Assembly: GCF_001618145.1 (NCBI RefSeq)
Contig: NZ_LQNF01000014.1
Span: 1-64,000, forward strand
Source of the DNA: Oceanobacillus damuensis
Lineage (GTDB): Bacteria; Bacillota; Bacilli; Bacillales; Amphibacillaceae
Length of the DNA: 64,000 bases
Direction of reading: 5' to 3'
The notes under the pieces were generated by a model that saw nothing but the letters and a program-made list of their open reading frames with translations, had not been told where the DNA came from and made no database searches. The position numbers and the translations under genes are program-made. Shown one piece after another: positions 17,811 to 25,231 of this stretch. Each line of letters opens with the position of its first letter. Position 1 is the first letter of the stretch.

Positions 17811-18251
17811 ATGCTTTACGAATATATATTGATTTTTATAGGAGCAGCTGTCCCCTGGCTGGAAATTGCACTCGTGATACCATTGGGAATAATATGGGGG
17901 TTTTCTCCATTCTGGGTAATGCTGCTGGCTTTTGTTGGGAACTTACTTACAGTCATCCCTGTTATCATAGGTTTTGAGAAGGTGAGGACGTGGTACGAAA
18001 AGCGTCAACTGAAAAAAGGGAAGGAACCTTCAAAGCGCTCCAATCGAGGAAGAAGAATTTGGGATAAGTATGGTCTGCCAGGACTTGCTATGCTGGGTCC
18101 GATTTTAACTGGAACCCATATTGCTGCATTCATTGGGATGTCCTTTGGTTCCGAGAAAAAGTGGGTCACACTATGGCTGACCATCAGCATTGGAGTTTGG
18201 ACCGTGATTTTTGGGGTAGCTACCATATTCGGTTTGGATATTTTCCTATAG
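17811..18251 (+). CDS. Small multidrug export family membrane protein (PF06695-like)
   Basis: A membrane protein of about 146 aa with four hydrophobic segments (about 4-25, 30-50, 85-105, 118-145). The sequence PWLEIALVIPLGIIWGFSP and the GLPGLAMLGPILTGTHIAAFIGMSFG block are typical of the COG2426 small multi-drug export family, a name given by similarity rather than proven transport. A second in-frame ATG at 17808 exists, but 17811 gives better spacing to AAAGGAG. Stands alone upstream of the preQ1-controlled operon. Confidence 0.75.
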   Translation: MLYEYILIFIGAAVPWLEIALVIPLGIIWGFSPFWVMLLAFVGNLLTVIPVIIGFEKVRTWYEKRQLKKGKEPSKRSNRGRRIWDKYGLPGLAMLGPILTGTHIAAFIGMSFGSEKKWVTLWLTISIGVWTVIFGVATIFGLDIFL

Positions 18252-18339
18252 AGTAAAAACGGGGAAAAAAGTCGAGATTTTATCCCTGATAAGATGCATT
18301 TAAAACGGAAAGGTCCAGTGGGGTATCAGCTGGAATGAA

Positions 18340-18371
18340 GGTGGACCGAGGAACCTGTCCCTCTGGACCGG
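18340..18371. repeat. Short repeat GGTGGACCGAGGAACCTGTCCC
   Basis: Related to the AACCTGTCCC/TGGACC sequence at 13893-13924. GGTCCAG/CTGGACC elements flank it. Non-coding. Confidence 0.5.
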
Positions 18372-18442
18372 TAAAACAAATTTGACCTTTTGCTGATTGT
18401 CCTTTATGATATTCAAGAAGAGAATACCCGTGCAATTAACGG

Positions 18443-18483
18443 GAGAGGTTCATAGCTGATACCCTCTATAAAAAACTATGGAT
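18443..18483 (+). ncRNA. PreQ1-I riboswitch aptamer
   Basis: AGAGGTTCATAGCTGATACC then CTCTATAAAAAACTATGGATAC reproduces the preQ1 class I consensus: stem AGAGG/CCTCT, loop with the conserved C, and the A-rich tail whose CTATGG pairs with the loop to make the pseudoknot. Confidence 0.93.
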
Positions 18484-18495
18484 ACTTGACGATAC

Positions 18496-18524
18496 GCCAT
18501 GTCCATATTCGGATGTGGCTTTTT
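18496..18524 (+). terminator. PreQ1 riboswitch terminator
   Basis: GCCATGTCC (18496-18504) pairs with GGATGTGGC (18511-18519) including G-U pairs, then TTTTT. PreQ1 binding is expected to favour it and shut down queF and the transporter. Confidence 0.8.
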
Positions 18525-18608
18525 AATTTTTATCCGTTTGTTTAAATAGATTGATTATGCTGCTCTCCGGTGAAAGTGTGGGTACACATTTTATAAGGGG
18601 GATTTTTA

Positions 18609-19109
18609 ATGTCTGGCCGTAATGATAAAGAAGGTTTGAAGGATTTGACACTGCTCGGAAATCAGAAAGTGGATTATTCATTTGAGTATGCACCGCAGGT
18701 TTTGGAGGCAGTGGACAATCTGCACTCAGATCGTGATTATTTCGTCAAATTCAATTGTCCGGAGTTCACAAGTCTTTGCCCAATAACGAATCAACCGGAT
18801 TTTGCGACGATGTATATCTCTTATATTCCAAACAAGAAGATTGTGGAATCTAAATCACTGAAACTATACTTGTTCAGTTTTCGAAATCATGGTGATTTTC
18901 ATGAGGATTGCGTGAATATCATTATGAACGATTTGATTGAGTTGCTTGATCCTAGATATATCGAGGTATGGGGAAAGTTCACACCGCGTGGGGGGATTTC
19001 AATTGACCCATGGTGCAACTATGGACAGCCAGGAACCAAGTATGAGGAGATGGCAAATCATCGATTGATGAACCATGATCTCAATCCGGAAAAAGTTGAT
19101 AATCGATAA
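18609..19109 (+). CDS. queF: NADPH-dependent 7-cyano-7-deazaguanine reductase
   Basis: A 166-aa QueF of the single-domain type. It reduces preQ0 to preQ1 in queuosine biosynthesis. The catalytic Cys57 and Asp64 lie in [16 protein letters not shown], and the QueF motif with NADPH-contact residues is [20 protein letters not shown] (about 81-100). The RBS AAGGGGG precedes ATG 18609. It sits directly behind the preQ1-I riboswitch and is followed by the precursor transporter, so this is a feedback-controlled queuosine salvage/synthesis unit. Confidence 0.95.
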   Translation: MSGRNDKEGLKDLTLLGNQKVDYSFEYAPQVLEAVDNLHSDRDYFVKFNCPEFTSLCPITNQPDFATMYISYIPNKKIVESKSLKLYLFSFRNHGDFHEDCVNIIMNDLIELLDPRYIEVWGKFTPRGGISIDPWCNYGQPGTKYEEMANHRLMNHDLNPEKVDNR

Positions 19110-19126
19110 GGGGAGCTTGAAGAGAA

Positions 19127-19765
19127 ATGATCTTATATTTAAATGGAATTTTTGTGGGCCTGTTAATCCTATCCAATATAGTGGCTGTTAAGCTATTTGG
19201 TATAGGTGATTTTGCAGTACTGCCTGCAGCGGCCATTATTTATATTTTTACCTATCCAATTACAGATATCATCGTTGAAATCTATGGGAAGAAAGAAGCA
19301 AGAAGAACTGTTCAGGCCGGGTTGATCACACAGGTGATGGCATTGATATTTATCTCTATAGCGATAAATCTGCCTGCTGCCCCGTTTTTTGAAAACCAGG
19401 CTGAATTCGAAACGATTTTAGGGGGAAGCTTTCAAATTATTATTGCCAGCTTGATCTCCTATACAATAAGTCAGCACCTTGATGTGACAATCTTTAATAA
19501 ATTGAAGGCGAAACATGGTGAGAAAAAATTGTGGCTGCGAAATAATGCCTCGACAATGCTCAGTCAGCTTGTCGACACTACCATATTTATTTCCATTGCT
19601 TTCTATGGAACAATGCCATTTTCTGCAATAGGAGACTTGATTGTAACGCAATATTTATTCAAGTTCTTAGCTGTTATTTTGCTTACACCAATAGTATATC
19701 TCATCGTCATGATTATCCACAGAGAACAAAAGCGCAAGCGCCTTGATCACCCCCGACAAGCTTAA
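19127..19765 (+). CDS. Queuosine precursor transporter (YhhQ/VUT family)
   Basis: A 212-aa membrane protein with about six hydrophobic segments, of the COG1738 family that imports queuine or preQ0/preQ1. Recognisable elements are the N-terminal LLILSNIVAVKLF, the charged PITDIIVEIYGKKEARR loop (about 45-61) and QHLDVTIFNKLKAKHG (about 121-136). Its last 13 codons (EQKRKRLDHPRQA) lie within a dispersed repeat (from 19724), identical over 37 bases to the copy at 43696, so the natural C-terminus has been replaced or extended. Cotranscribed with queF, 17 bases apart. Confidence 0.88.
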   Translation: MILYLNGIFVGLLILSNIVAVKLFGIGDFAVLPAAAIIYIFTYPITDIIVEIYGKKEARRTVQAGLITQVMALIFISIAINLPAAPFFENQAEFETILGGSFQIIIASLISYTISQHLDVTIFNKLKAKHGEKKLWLRNNASTMLSQLVDTTIFISIAFYGTMPFSAIGDLIVTQYLFKFLAVILLTPIVYLIVMIIHREQKRKRLDHPRQA

Positions 19766-20017
19766 GTAGAAACTACCCGTGGCGTTCTTTGCCACAGGCA
19801 GTTTCTACTTAAGACCTCGAGGGGATCGTCCGCTTTCGCTGGACGGTCAAAAGCGGAGGTGACTGTTTAGAATCTATGCTAGCAAGGGCCTGGAAAGCGC
19901 ATGGTTATTTGCGCTTGGAATGTCCATTGCTTATGACGGAAGTTTCTAGGAACCGGAGCTGGACGATCAAAAGCGGAGCTGGACGTGGCTGTTTATGTTA
20001 AAAAGTTAATTGCTGCC
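19724..20017 (+). repeat. Composite dispersed repeat, copy 1
   Basis: Begins GAACAAAAGCGCAAGCGCC, contains a long hairpin (TTAAGTAGAAACT ... AGTTTCTACTTAA, inner GTGGC..GCCAC) near 19762-19813, then GAAAGCGCATGG, GGAATGTCCATTGCTTATGA and ends GTTAATTGCTGCC. Related copies at 34383-34569 and 43696-43912 hold different subsets of these modules. No ORF longer than a few codons. Confidence 0.85.
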
Positions 20018-20105
20018 GGAAACCTATATTATCTTATCTTTCAAAAAAGTATTCATCCCATTCAGTAAGAACTTGAGAAATTTATTGTAACCCATCTGTA
20101 ACTGT

Positions 20106-20149
20106 AACCCCTTACCATTTCAATAACAATGGAAAGGGGTTGTTTTTTT
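20106..20149 (+). promoter_or_regulatory. Hairpin sequestering the RBS and start of the esterase gene
   Basis: AACCCCTTACCATT (20106-20119) pairs with AATGGAAAGGGGTT (20128-20141) with a single mismatch. The right arm contains the GGAAAGGGG ribosome-binding site, and a T run (20143-20149) leads into the TTG start. It resembles a terminator or translational lock. Confidence 0.6.
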
Positions 20150-21923
20150 GTTAAAAGCAAAACGAGCTTGGTTTATTGGTTTATGTCTGTTGTTAGTATG
20201 TTCTATGATTGTCTGGCCTACTACCACAAATGCTGCAGGTGAAGTCATTTCAGGATCTTATGGTGGAAAGTCATATAATTTGTATATACCAAGTCAATAT
20301 GATCAAAGCCAGACTTATCCATTATATGTGATGCTGCATGGTTGTACCCAAGATGCGGGGCAGTTTGCTGCAGGGACAAAGATGAATGAGCTTGCGGAAG
20401 AAAAAGGATTTCTTGTTCTCTATCCTGAGCAAAACTCTAGTTCTAACTCAAGCAAATGTTGGAACTGGTTTGAAACGAGTCATCAATCTCGAGGAAGTGG
20501 TGAACCAGCAGTTATTGCTGGTATGGTCCAATCATTGGATTCAACTTATTCGATTAATAACGATCAAGTGTTTGTTGCAGGTCTCTCAGCAGGGGCTGCA
20601 ATGAGTGTGATTTTAGGTGCGACCTACCCGGATATTTTTTCAGGAATTGGAGTTGGAGCAGGATTAGAGTATAAAGCAGCGACGAGCGTTAGCGAGGCTT
20701 ACACTGCTATGTCCAGTGGCGGACCAGATCCAGAACAGCAGGGTAGAGTGGCCTACCAAGCAATGGGCAGTCAGGCGGATGTTCTTCCTGTGATTGTTTT
20801 TCATGGCACTTCTGACTATACGGTAAACAGTATTAATGGGCACCAGGTCATTTCACAATGGGCAGTGACCAATGATCTGGCAGCAACCGGTTCTGTCGAT
20901 GGATGGATTGATGATGAACCCGATCATACGGAGAATTACCAAGTTCCATCTGGTAAAAGCTATACTGAAAGTGACTATACAGGTCAAGATGATCAGGTGT
21001 GGATGAAAAAAATATTGATCCAGGATATGGGGCATGCATGGTCTGGAGGTAGTTCCCAGGGAAGCTATACAGATCCGGGCGGTCCTGATGCAAGTCTGAT
21101 GATGTGGAATTTTTTTCAGACCTTCTCTAGTGGGGAAGAAGATCGAGACCCAGACCCTGACGTACCTGTAACAATCGCAAATCCGAGCGGTGGAACCTAT
21201 TACGATTCTGTACGTGTAGAGCTTATTACAGATGAACCTGCAACAACCTATTATACGACGGACGGTACAGACCCAGACACTGACTCTGCGGTTTATGAGG
21301 AATCAATAAATATAACGGAGAACACCATATTGAAATTCTTTAGTCAAAATAGTGAAGGCAGTATGGAAGCGGTCAGGCAGGAAGAATATATTATTCGCAC
21401 AGATCAATCGTCGGAAGAAACAATCCTTACTTCAAATGGTAATGAAGACGGGTATGCCGGGCGTTTTACTGCAGATGGGAAGAGTAATGAAACAATAAAG
21501 GTTGGCGATAAGGGGATGTATAACGAAGATACGTATAGAGGTATATTATCCTTCGATACTAGTACCCTTACAGAACCCCTACAATATGCAAAGCTTCGTT
21601 TATATACGAAATCCACTCAAGGGATTGTTTCATCGCTTCAATTGGATATCAAACAAGGTGTATTTGGAAGCAGCTCTATGATTGAACAAGTCGATTATTC
21701 TGATATGGCAACCAAATCTAACATAGTCAGTTTTAATCCTGCAGAAGGCGAGTATATAGACGTAGAAATTCCTGCCAGCAGTTTTTCCCATATAAATCAG
21801 AACGGAATTACACAATTTCGTTTAAAAGCTGAGACCCCTGGAATGTTCGATTCAAACTTTATTGAGTTTTATGGGGGAGAAACTGTGAGCTATGCACCAA
21901 AGCTAATTATTGGACAGCAGTGA
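20148..21923 (+). CDS. Secreted PHB-depolymerase-like esterase with C-terminal accessory domains
   Basis: A 591-aa secreted protein. A signal peptide spans about 1-29 (basic start, hydrophobic core, TTTNAAG). Residues about 33-330 are an esterase of the PHB depolymerase type: oxyanion HGCTQDAGQFA, nucleophile Ser147 in GLSAGAA, and Asp/His candidates in VFHGTSDYTV (about 215) and DMGHAWSGG (about 290). About 345-420 resembles a chitobiase/beta-hexosaminidase C-terminal repeat (YYTTDGTDPDTDSAVY), and 425-591 resembles a DNRLRE/CBM96-like beta-sandwich. Probable polymer-degrading enzyme; polyester or deacetylase-like substrates are both possible. TTG start, with its RBS buried in a hairpin. Confidence 0.82.
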   Translation: MLKAKRAWFIGLCLLLVCSMIVWPTTTNAAGEVISGSYGGKSYNLYIPSQYDQSQTYPLYVMLHGCTQDAGQFAAGTKMNELAEEKGFLVLYPEQNSSSNSSKCWNWFETSHQSRGSGEPAVIAGMVQSLDSTYSINNDQVFVAGLSAGAAMSVILGATYPDIFSGIGVGAGLEYKAATSVSEAYTAMSSGGPDPEQQGRVAYQAMGSQADVLPVIVFHGTSDYTVNSINGHQVISQWAVTNDLAATGSVDGWIDDEPDHTENYQVPSGKSYTESDYTGQDDQVWMKKILIQDMGHAWSGGSSQGSYTDPGGPDASLMMWNFFQTFSSGEEDRDPDPDVPVTIANPSGGTYYDSVRVELITDEPATTYYTTDGTDPDTDSAVYEESINITENTILKFFSQNSEGSMEAVRQEEYIIRTDQSSEETILTSNGNEDGYAGRFTADGKSNETIKVGDKGMYNEDTYRGILSFDTSTLTEPLQYAKLRLYTKSTQGIVSSLQLDIKQGVFGSSSMIEQVDYSDMATKSNIVSFNPAEGEYIDVEIPASSFSHINQNGITQFRLKAETPGMFDSNFIEFYGGETVSYAPKLIIGQQ

Positions 21924-21954
21924 ATAGAGTAATAAAAATCACTGAGATTACCTT

Positions 21955-21993
21955 CAAATGACCTTCTTTTTATTGGAGGGTCATTTGTTTTTT
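21955..21993 (+). terminator. Terminator after esterase gene
   Basis: CAAATGACC (21955-21963) and GGTCATTTG (21979-21987), then six T. Confidence 0.85.
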
Positions 21994-22177
21994 GTTGTTT
22001 TTAAAAGAATGCCCGCTTTTAAGAATCGTAAATCATTAAATTTTTTTACAATGTTTGTAATGAAGGTGGGGGAAGGATTGGAGTAAAATTTAAGATCGGA
22101 TTTTATGAAGAATTATGTTTAAGCTTGTTGTTAAATGGTAATAGTCCCTATATAAAAGATAAGAAAGGAAGGATAAC

Positions 22178-22465
22178 ATGTCTAAGAGTTTAAAATGGTT
22201 AGGTACACTATTATTTGCATCAGTCGTTCTGGTTGCTTGTGATGACGGTGGAGAAGATATTGAAGAACCAACAACTCCTCCAGTAGAAACACCGGAAGAG
22301 GATCCGAATAACGGTGGGGTAGAAGATGGTACAGAAACAGATGAGAATATGAATGATGGTACCGAAACTGATGGTTCTGACGACCTTGAAACAGATACTG
22401 ATACAGAAACAGATACAGAAACAGATATTGAAACAGATGTAGAAGAAGACGACGAGGAATTGTAA
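22178..22465 (+). CDS. Small acidic lipoprotein with Thr-Glu-Thr-Asp repeats
   Basis: A 95-aa protein with a lipoprotein signal (MSKSLKWLGTLLFASVVLVAC; lipobox LVAC, Cys21) followed by an extremely acidic low-complexity tail. From about residue 68 it is a run of E/T/D dipeptide repeats (DLETDTDTETDTETDIETDV) encoded by ACAGATAC/ACAGAAAC repeats. No globular domain. It is probably anchored at the outer face of the membrane; function unknown. RBS GAAAGGAAGG; own terminator. The opposite strand is open through the repeat but has no RBS. Confidence 0.75.
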   Translation: MSKSLKWLGTLLFASVVLVACDDGGEDIEEPTTPPVETPEEDPNNGGVEDGTETDENMNDGTETDGSDDLETDTDTETDTETDIETDVEEDDEEL

Positions 22466-22489
22466 TATCCAACTATAAAGTAATAAAAA

Positions 22490-22518
22490 ACAGACCTCCC
22501 TTTGGGGTCTGTTTTTTT
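22490..22518 (+). terminator. Terminator after acidic lipoprotein gene
   Basis: ACAGACC (22490-22496) pairs with GGTCTGT (22506-22512) and is followed by a run of T. Confidence 0.85.
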
Positions 22519-22588
22519 CGATTTCTTACGGGTTATAAAAGTTAACAAAAATTAACTGTATACATATCTTTGGTTTGTGATAAAATGG

Positions 22589-22613
22589 GAACATACGTTC
22601 AGAACATTAGTTC
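22589..22613. promoter_or_regulatory. Tandem LexA (SOS) boxes
   Basis: Two sites fit GAAC-N4-GTTC exactly: GAACATACGTTC (22589-22600) and GAACATTAGTTC (22602-22613), one base apart. A TAAAAT -10-like hexamer at 22581-22586 puts the expected transcription start inside the first box. Confidence 0.8.
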
Positions 22614-22632
22614 CAAAAAAAGGGGGTGCAGC

Positions 22633-22848
22633 ATGAAAGGGTTGTTTTTACAATCAATGGAAAATAAAGAGAAGGTAGTTATTTTCTATATAGACCAGGA
22701 TAATAATGTAACACAGCGGTTTATTCGTGTTATTCATATTTCTGATACGTCTATTCTGGCTTATTGTTACTACAGGAAAAAAGTCAGGTCGTTTCGACTG
22801 GACAATATTCTTTCATGCGGTCCGATTAAAAGAAGGGTGGGGGCTTAA
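22633..22848 (+). CDS. Small WYL-like protein paired with YolD
   Basis: A 71-aa protein starting at ATG 22633 behind AGGGGG. It reads MKGLFLQSMENKEKVVIFYI, with alternating strands and ends in RKKVRSFRLDNILSCGPIKRR. The pattern (VVIFYIDxDxxVTQRxIRV, then YCYYRKKVRSFRLDNIL) resembles the core of WYL domains and the small proteins often found next to YolD genes. It overlaps the SOS operator only if the earlier frame start (22570) were used, which I reject. The YolD gene starts two bases after its stop, so translation is coupled. Probably DNA-damage induced. Confidence 0.65.
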   Translation: MKGLFLQSMENKEKVVIFYIDQDNNVTQRFIRVIHISDTSILAYCYYRKKVRSFRLDNILSCGPIKRRVGA

Positions 22849-22849
22849 T

Positions 22850-23170
22850 ATGAACGATCGTGGAAGTATTAAATGGACTGCCATGATGATGCCAGAGCAT
22901 ATTCAGCTTCTGAATGATATGTGGAAGCGGAAGGAATATAAAGAGAAGCCTGTTTTGGATGAGCAGCAGCTTGAAGAAATAAATAGGAAGCTGCACATGG
23001 CAATTCATAAACATTTATCAGCAGAAATTACGTATTATGCTGACTATGATTATAGAAAAATCACGGGGAAGCTATTTAAGATCGAAACAAGTGAAGGTTT
23101 TATAAAAGTTGATAATGAACATCGGACGAAAATCTATTTGAATAATATTTTAGACATAAAAATTGATTAG
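22850..23170 (+). CDS. YolD-like family protein
   Basis: A 106-aa protein with the YolD signature: NDRGSIKWTAMMMPEHIQLLNDM at the N-terminus, then YADYDYRKITGKLFKI and INEHRTKIYLNNILDI-type ending. YolD-like genes in Bacillus are LexA-controlled and usually accompany a Y-family polymerase (UvrX/YqjW). Here the next gene is unrelated, so the pair is an orphan. The RBS is GGGTGGGGG at the end of the upstream gene. Exact molecular role unknown; DNA-damage tolerance is the likely context. Confidence 0.85.
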   Translation: MNDRGSIKWTAMMMPEHIQLLNDMWKRKEYKEKPVLDEQQLEEINRKLHMAIHKHLSAEITYYADYDYRKITGKLFKIETSEGFIKVDNEHRTKIYLNNILDIKID

Positions 23171-23378
23171 TCACTAATTGAAAAAACTATTAAGTAAAGA
23201 GGCGATTCGATCGATTCAGGTCGGGTTGCCTTATTTCATTCATTCCTGCTTTTATCTATTTCCGGTTGTGCATTAGAAGGATGTAAAAGAGCATATTTTA
23301 GAGAAAGTAGATACGTCTGTCTATTCATTGCTTCGTTGCTGACATAAGGTGTAGTAAAGGAAGAAGGGAGGGATTTGA

Positions 23379-23627
23379 ATGTCCATGTATAGAAGCAGAC
23401 GCCGTCGCCGTGATGATATACTTGATGTGGAGGACGTGCTAATTCGCACAGACAAAGTAAAGGTCATAGAAGATGATAGAAGACGGAAACATCGATTTCA
23501 TGATGATTCTGACAGAACGTTAGTCATAAATGCTGACAAAGTGACTGTTCTCGCAGACGAAGTAGATTTTAGGGATGATGACCGTCGCCGTCGCCGTCGC
23601 CATCACCATGACAGATGTGATTGGTAG
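23379..23627 (+). CDS. Arg/Asp-rich low-complexity protein
   Basis: An 82-aa protein with extreme charge: SRRRRRDD near the start and a DDDRRRRRRHHHDRCDW tail. Two similar units are visible: VLIRTDKVKVIEDDRRRKHR (about 21-40) and LVINADKVTVLADEVDFRDD plus DRRRRRR (about 48-74), so it may be an internal duplication. No signal peptide. Such compositions occur in Bacillaceae spore-coat or spore-associated proteins, but I cannot assign one. RBS GAAGGGAGGG. Monocistronic. Confidence 0.65.
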   Translation: MSMYRSRRRRRDDILDVEDVLIRTDKVKVIEDDRRRKHRFHDDSDRTLVINADKVTVLADEVDFRDDDRRRRRRHHHDRCDW

Positions 23628-23815
23628 TCTATAAGCACATCATATAGACGATTTTCCGTTGGCAAAAAACTAATCTTGGAGAAAAAGAAGCATTCGAAAG
23701 CATCATGTTCTCGCCCCTTTCCAACAGCAGAAAAATACACGAGAATCCATTTGAAACTTATCCAGCAAAGCTGTTGTAGTGAATAAGATAGACCGAAATC
23801 TGTATAGTACAAAAC

Positions 23816-23850
23816 AACCTTACTTCAATTTTTTCTATTGAAGTAAGGTT
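23816..23850. terminator. Bidirectional terminator between convergent genes
   Basis: AACCTTACTTCAA (23816-23828) pairs perfectly with TTGAAGTAAGGTT (23838-23850). Confidence 0.75.
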
Positions 23851-24028
23851 TAATATATTCTAATTAAAATTTTTATTGCAAAAGCGATAGTTAAATAAAA
23901 GAATCTGGAGCAAAAAAACAGTGATTTTGCGGTGTGGTTTGAAAGGATAACAGGTGAAGTATTTAATTAGAATAATAGGATATAAATATATATTTTTTAT
24001 TTTTGTATAAATGGACCTTGCGACAGAT

Positions 24029-24625
24029 TTACCTGTTAAAGATCCATGAAAACAGTCCCTTTTTCCTTTTTTCTTCCTGTTTCTTTTCTTGAAGTTCGCG
24101 CATGGCTTCCAATAATGTTGCATCCCGTGCTTTTATGCTTTCGTTCATGAAGTTCTGTTGCTCTAATTGTTTCAGTAATTCCCGTTGATTCTCTGCAAGG
24201 TTGTGCTGATCGACTGCATACAGTTGCCTTAATTCCTTAAGCTCCGTCGTTATTTCTTCGTTATGCTGTCGTTGTTCCTCCATAGCTGCAGCCACCTGTC
24301 TAAATCCTTCATAAATCTGTGCCATCATTGGAAGTTGATTTTCACTGATGTCATCATGGTCGATTGTAATAATCTTCACATTTTCGGTAAGCACCTTTTC
24401 AATCATGCTTGGCGGTTCATTGTCATCCTTCATACGAGCAATTAATTCAAATAGGGCAAGGGCCTTTGCATCATAACGAGTAGTTCTTCCATGCGTTCCA
24501 CTAATTGTTGGAAGGTACTTTTTAAATTGATCCCTCCATGACTGAACAGTTGTCCGTGGTCGTCCCAGTTTTCTCGCTATATCTGCCAGACTGTAACTGC
24601 GCTGATAATCAGTTTCTGTAGTCAT
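24029..24625 (-). CDS. MerR-type HTH protein with C-terminal coiled coil (DUF3967-like)
   Basis: A 198-aa protein. Residues about 9-75 form a MerR-like winged HTH (YSLADIARKLGRPRTTVQSW, RTTRYDAKALALFELIARMK). From about 105 a long, Gln/Glu-rich coiled coil follows (AAAMEEQRQHNEEITTELKEL), and the C-terminus is a basic helix with aromatic end (KKGLFSWIFNR), possibly a membrane-touching tip. RacA has a comparable HTH plus coil arrangement, and DUF3967 proteins of plasmids and phages end similarly; I favour the latter. Role unknown. ATG 24625. Confidence 0.65.
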   Translation of the reverse strand: MTTETDYQRSYSLADIARKLGRPRTTVQSWRDQFKKYLPTISGTHGRTTRYDAKALALFELIARMKDDNEPPSMIEKVLTENVKIITIDHDDISENQLPMMAQIYEGFRQVAAAMEEQRQHNEEITTELKELRQLYAVDQHNLAENQRELLKQLEQQNFMNESIKARDATLLEAMRELQEKKQEEKRKKGLFSWIFNR

Positions 24626-25195
24626 TCATCGTCTTCCCCTTTCGTAATGTCGTTCGATTATCGTCATCTCTATCTACATACACATCCACATCAAAATATT
24701 GCTACTACATCTTCTTGTTGTTTCCTTTAGCTATAGTATATATTCTTTATGCAACTGCTAAAATCCTGCTAACTAAACTAATTTTTCTAAAAATTAAATA
24801 AAAACAATATCTGAGACAAAGTTTAATGATTTGTTTGAATTGGATATGAATGCAAAAGGTTGGACTGTGATATGATCGGTAAAGCTGTTGTACATGGGTT
24901 TCAGCAATTAAGTGATTGGTTCATTAAGAAGAGGTCAAACTGATATGCTGCAAAAAAATATTTTACAATAAATTTATTTGCGCGAAAAATTGGAAAATGT
25001 TAATAGATAAGGGGTTTTCAAGTTCTAGATTCAGTGAATTTTTTAAATATTGAACTATCCCATACTATTTGGACGCTTTTAATAGGCAATGGCACCTAAT
25101 CGTCATTAAACGGATTGTATCAAGTTTAAACACGCTATATGACGCTTAATTCATTTTGACGAATTAAACGATTGCTTATAGGCTATTACACGTGA
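24626..25195. other. Long intergenic region before ectABC
   Basis: About 570 AT-rich bases between divergent units. It includes a 23-codon frame at 24872-24943 (weak RBS) and a possible promoter for ectA, TTGTAT-N17-TATGAC around 25112-25140. No riboswitch or repeat recognised. Confidence 0.4.
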
Positions 25196-25231
25196 TTGAT
25201 TTTAGTAAATGAAACGAGGGAGGTGTTAAGC

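Noticed and set aside
22090-22548. Minus-strand frame rich in Ser-Val repeats
   Set aside because: It is the antisense reading of the simple Thr/Glu/Asp repeat of the lipoprotein gene; no RBS and no family.
22570-22632. Upstream start of WYL-like gene
   Set aside because: It would place coding sequence across the LexA operators and transcription start; ATG 22633 has AGGGGG.
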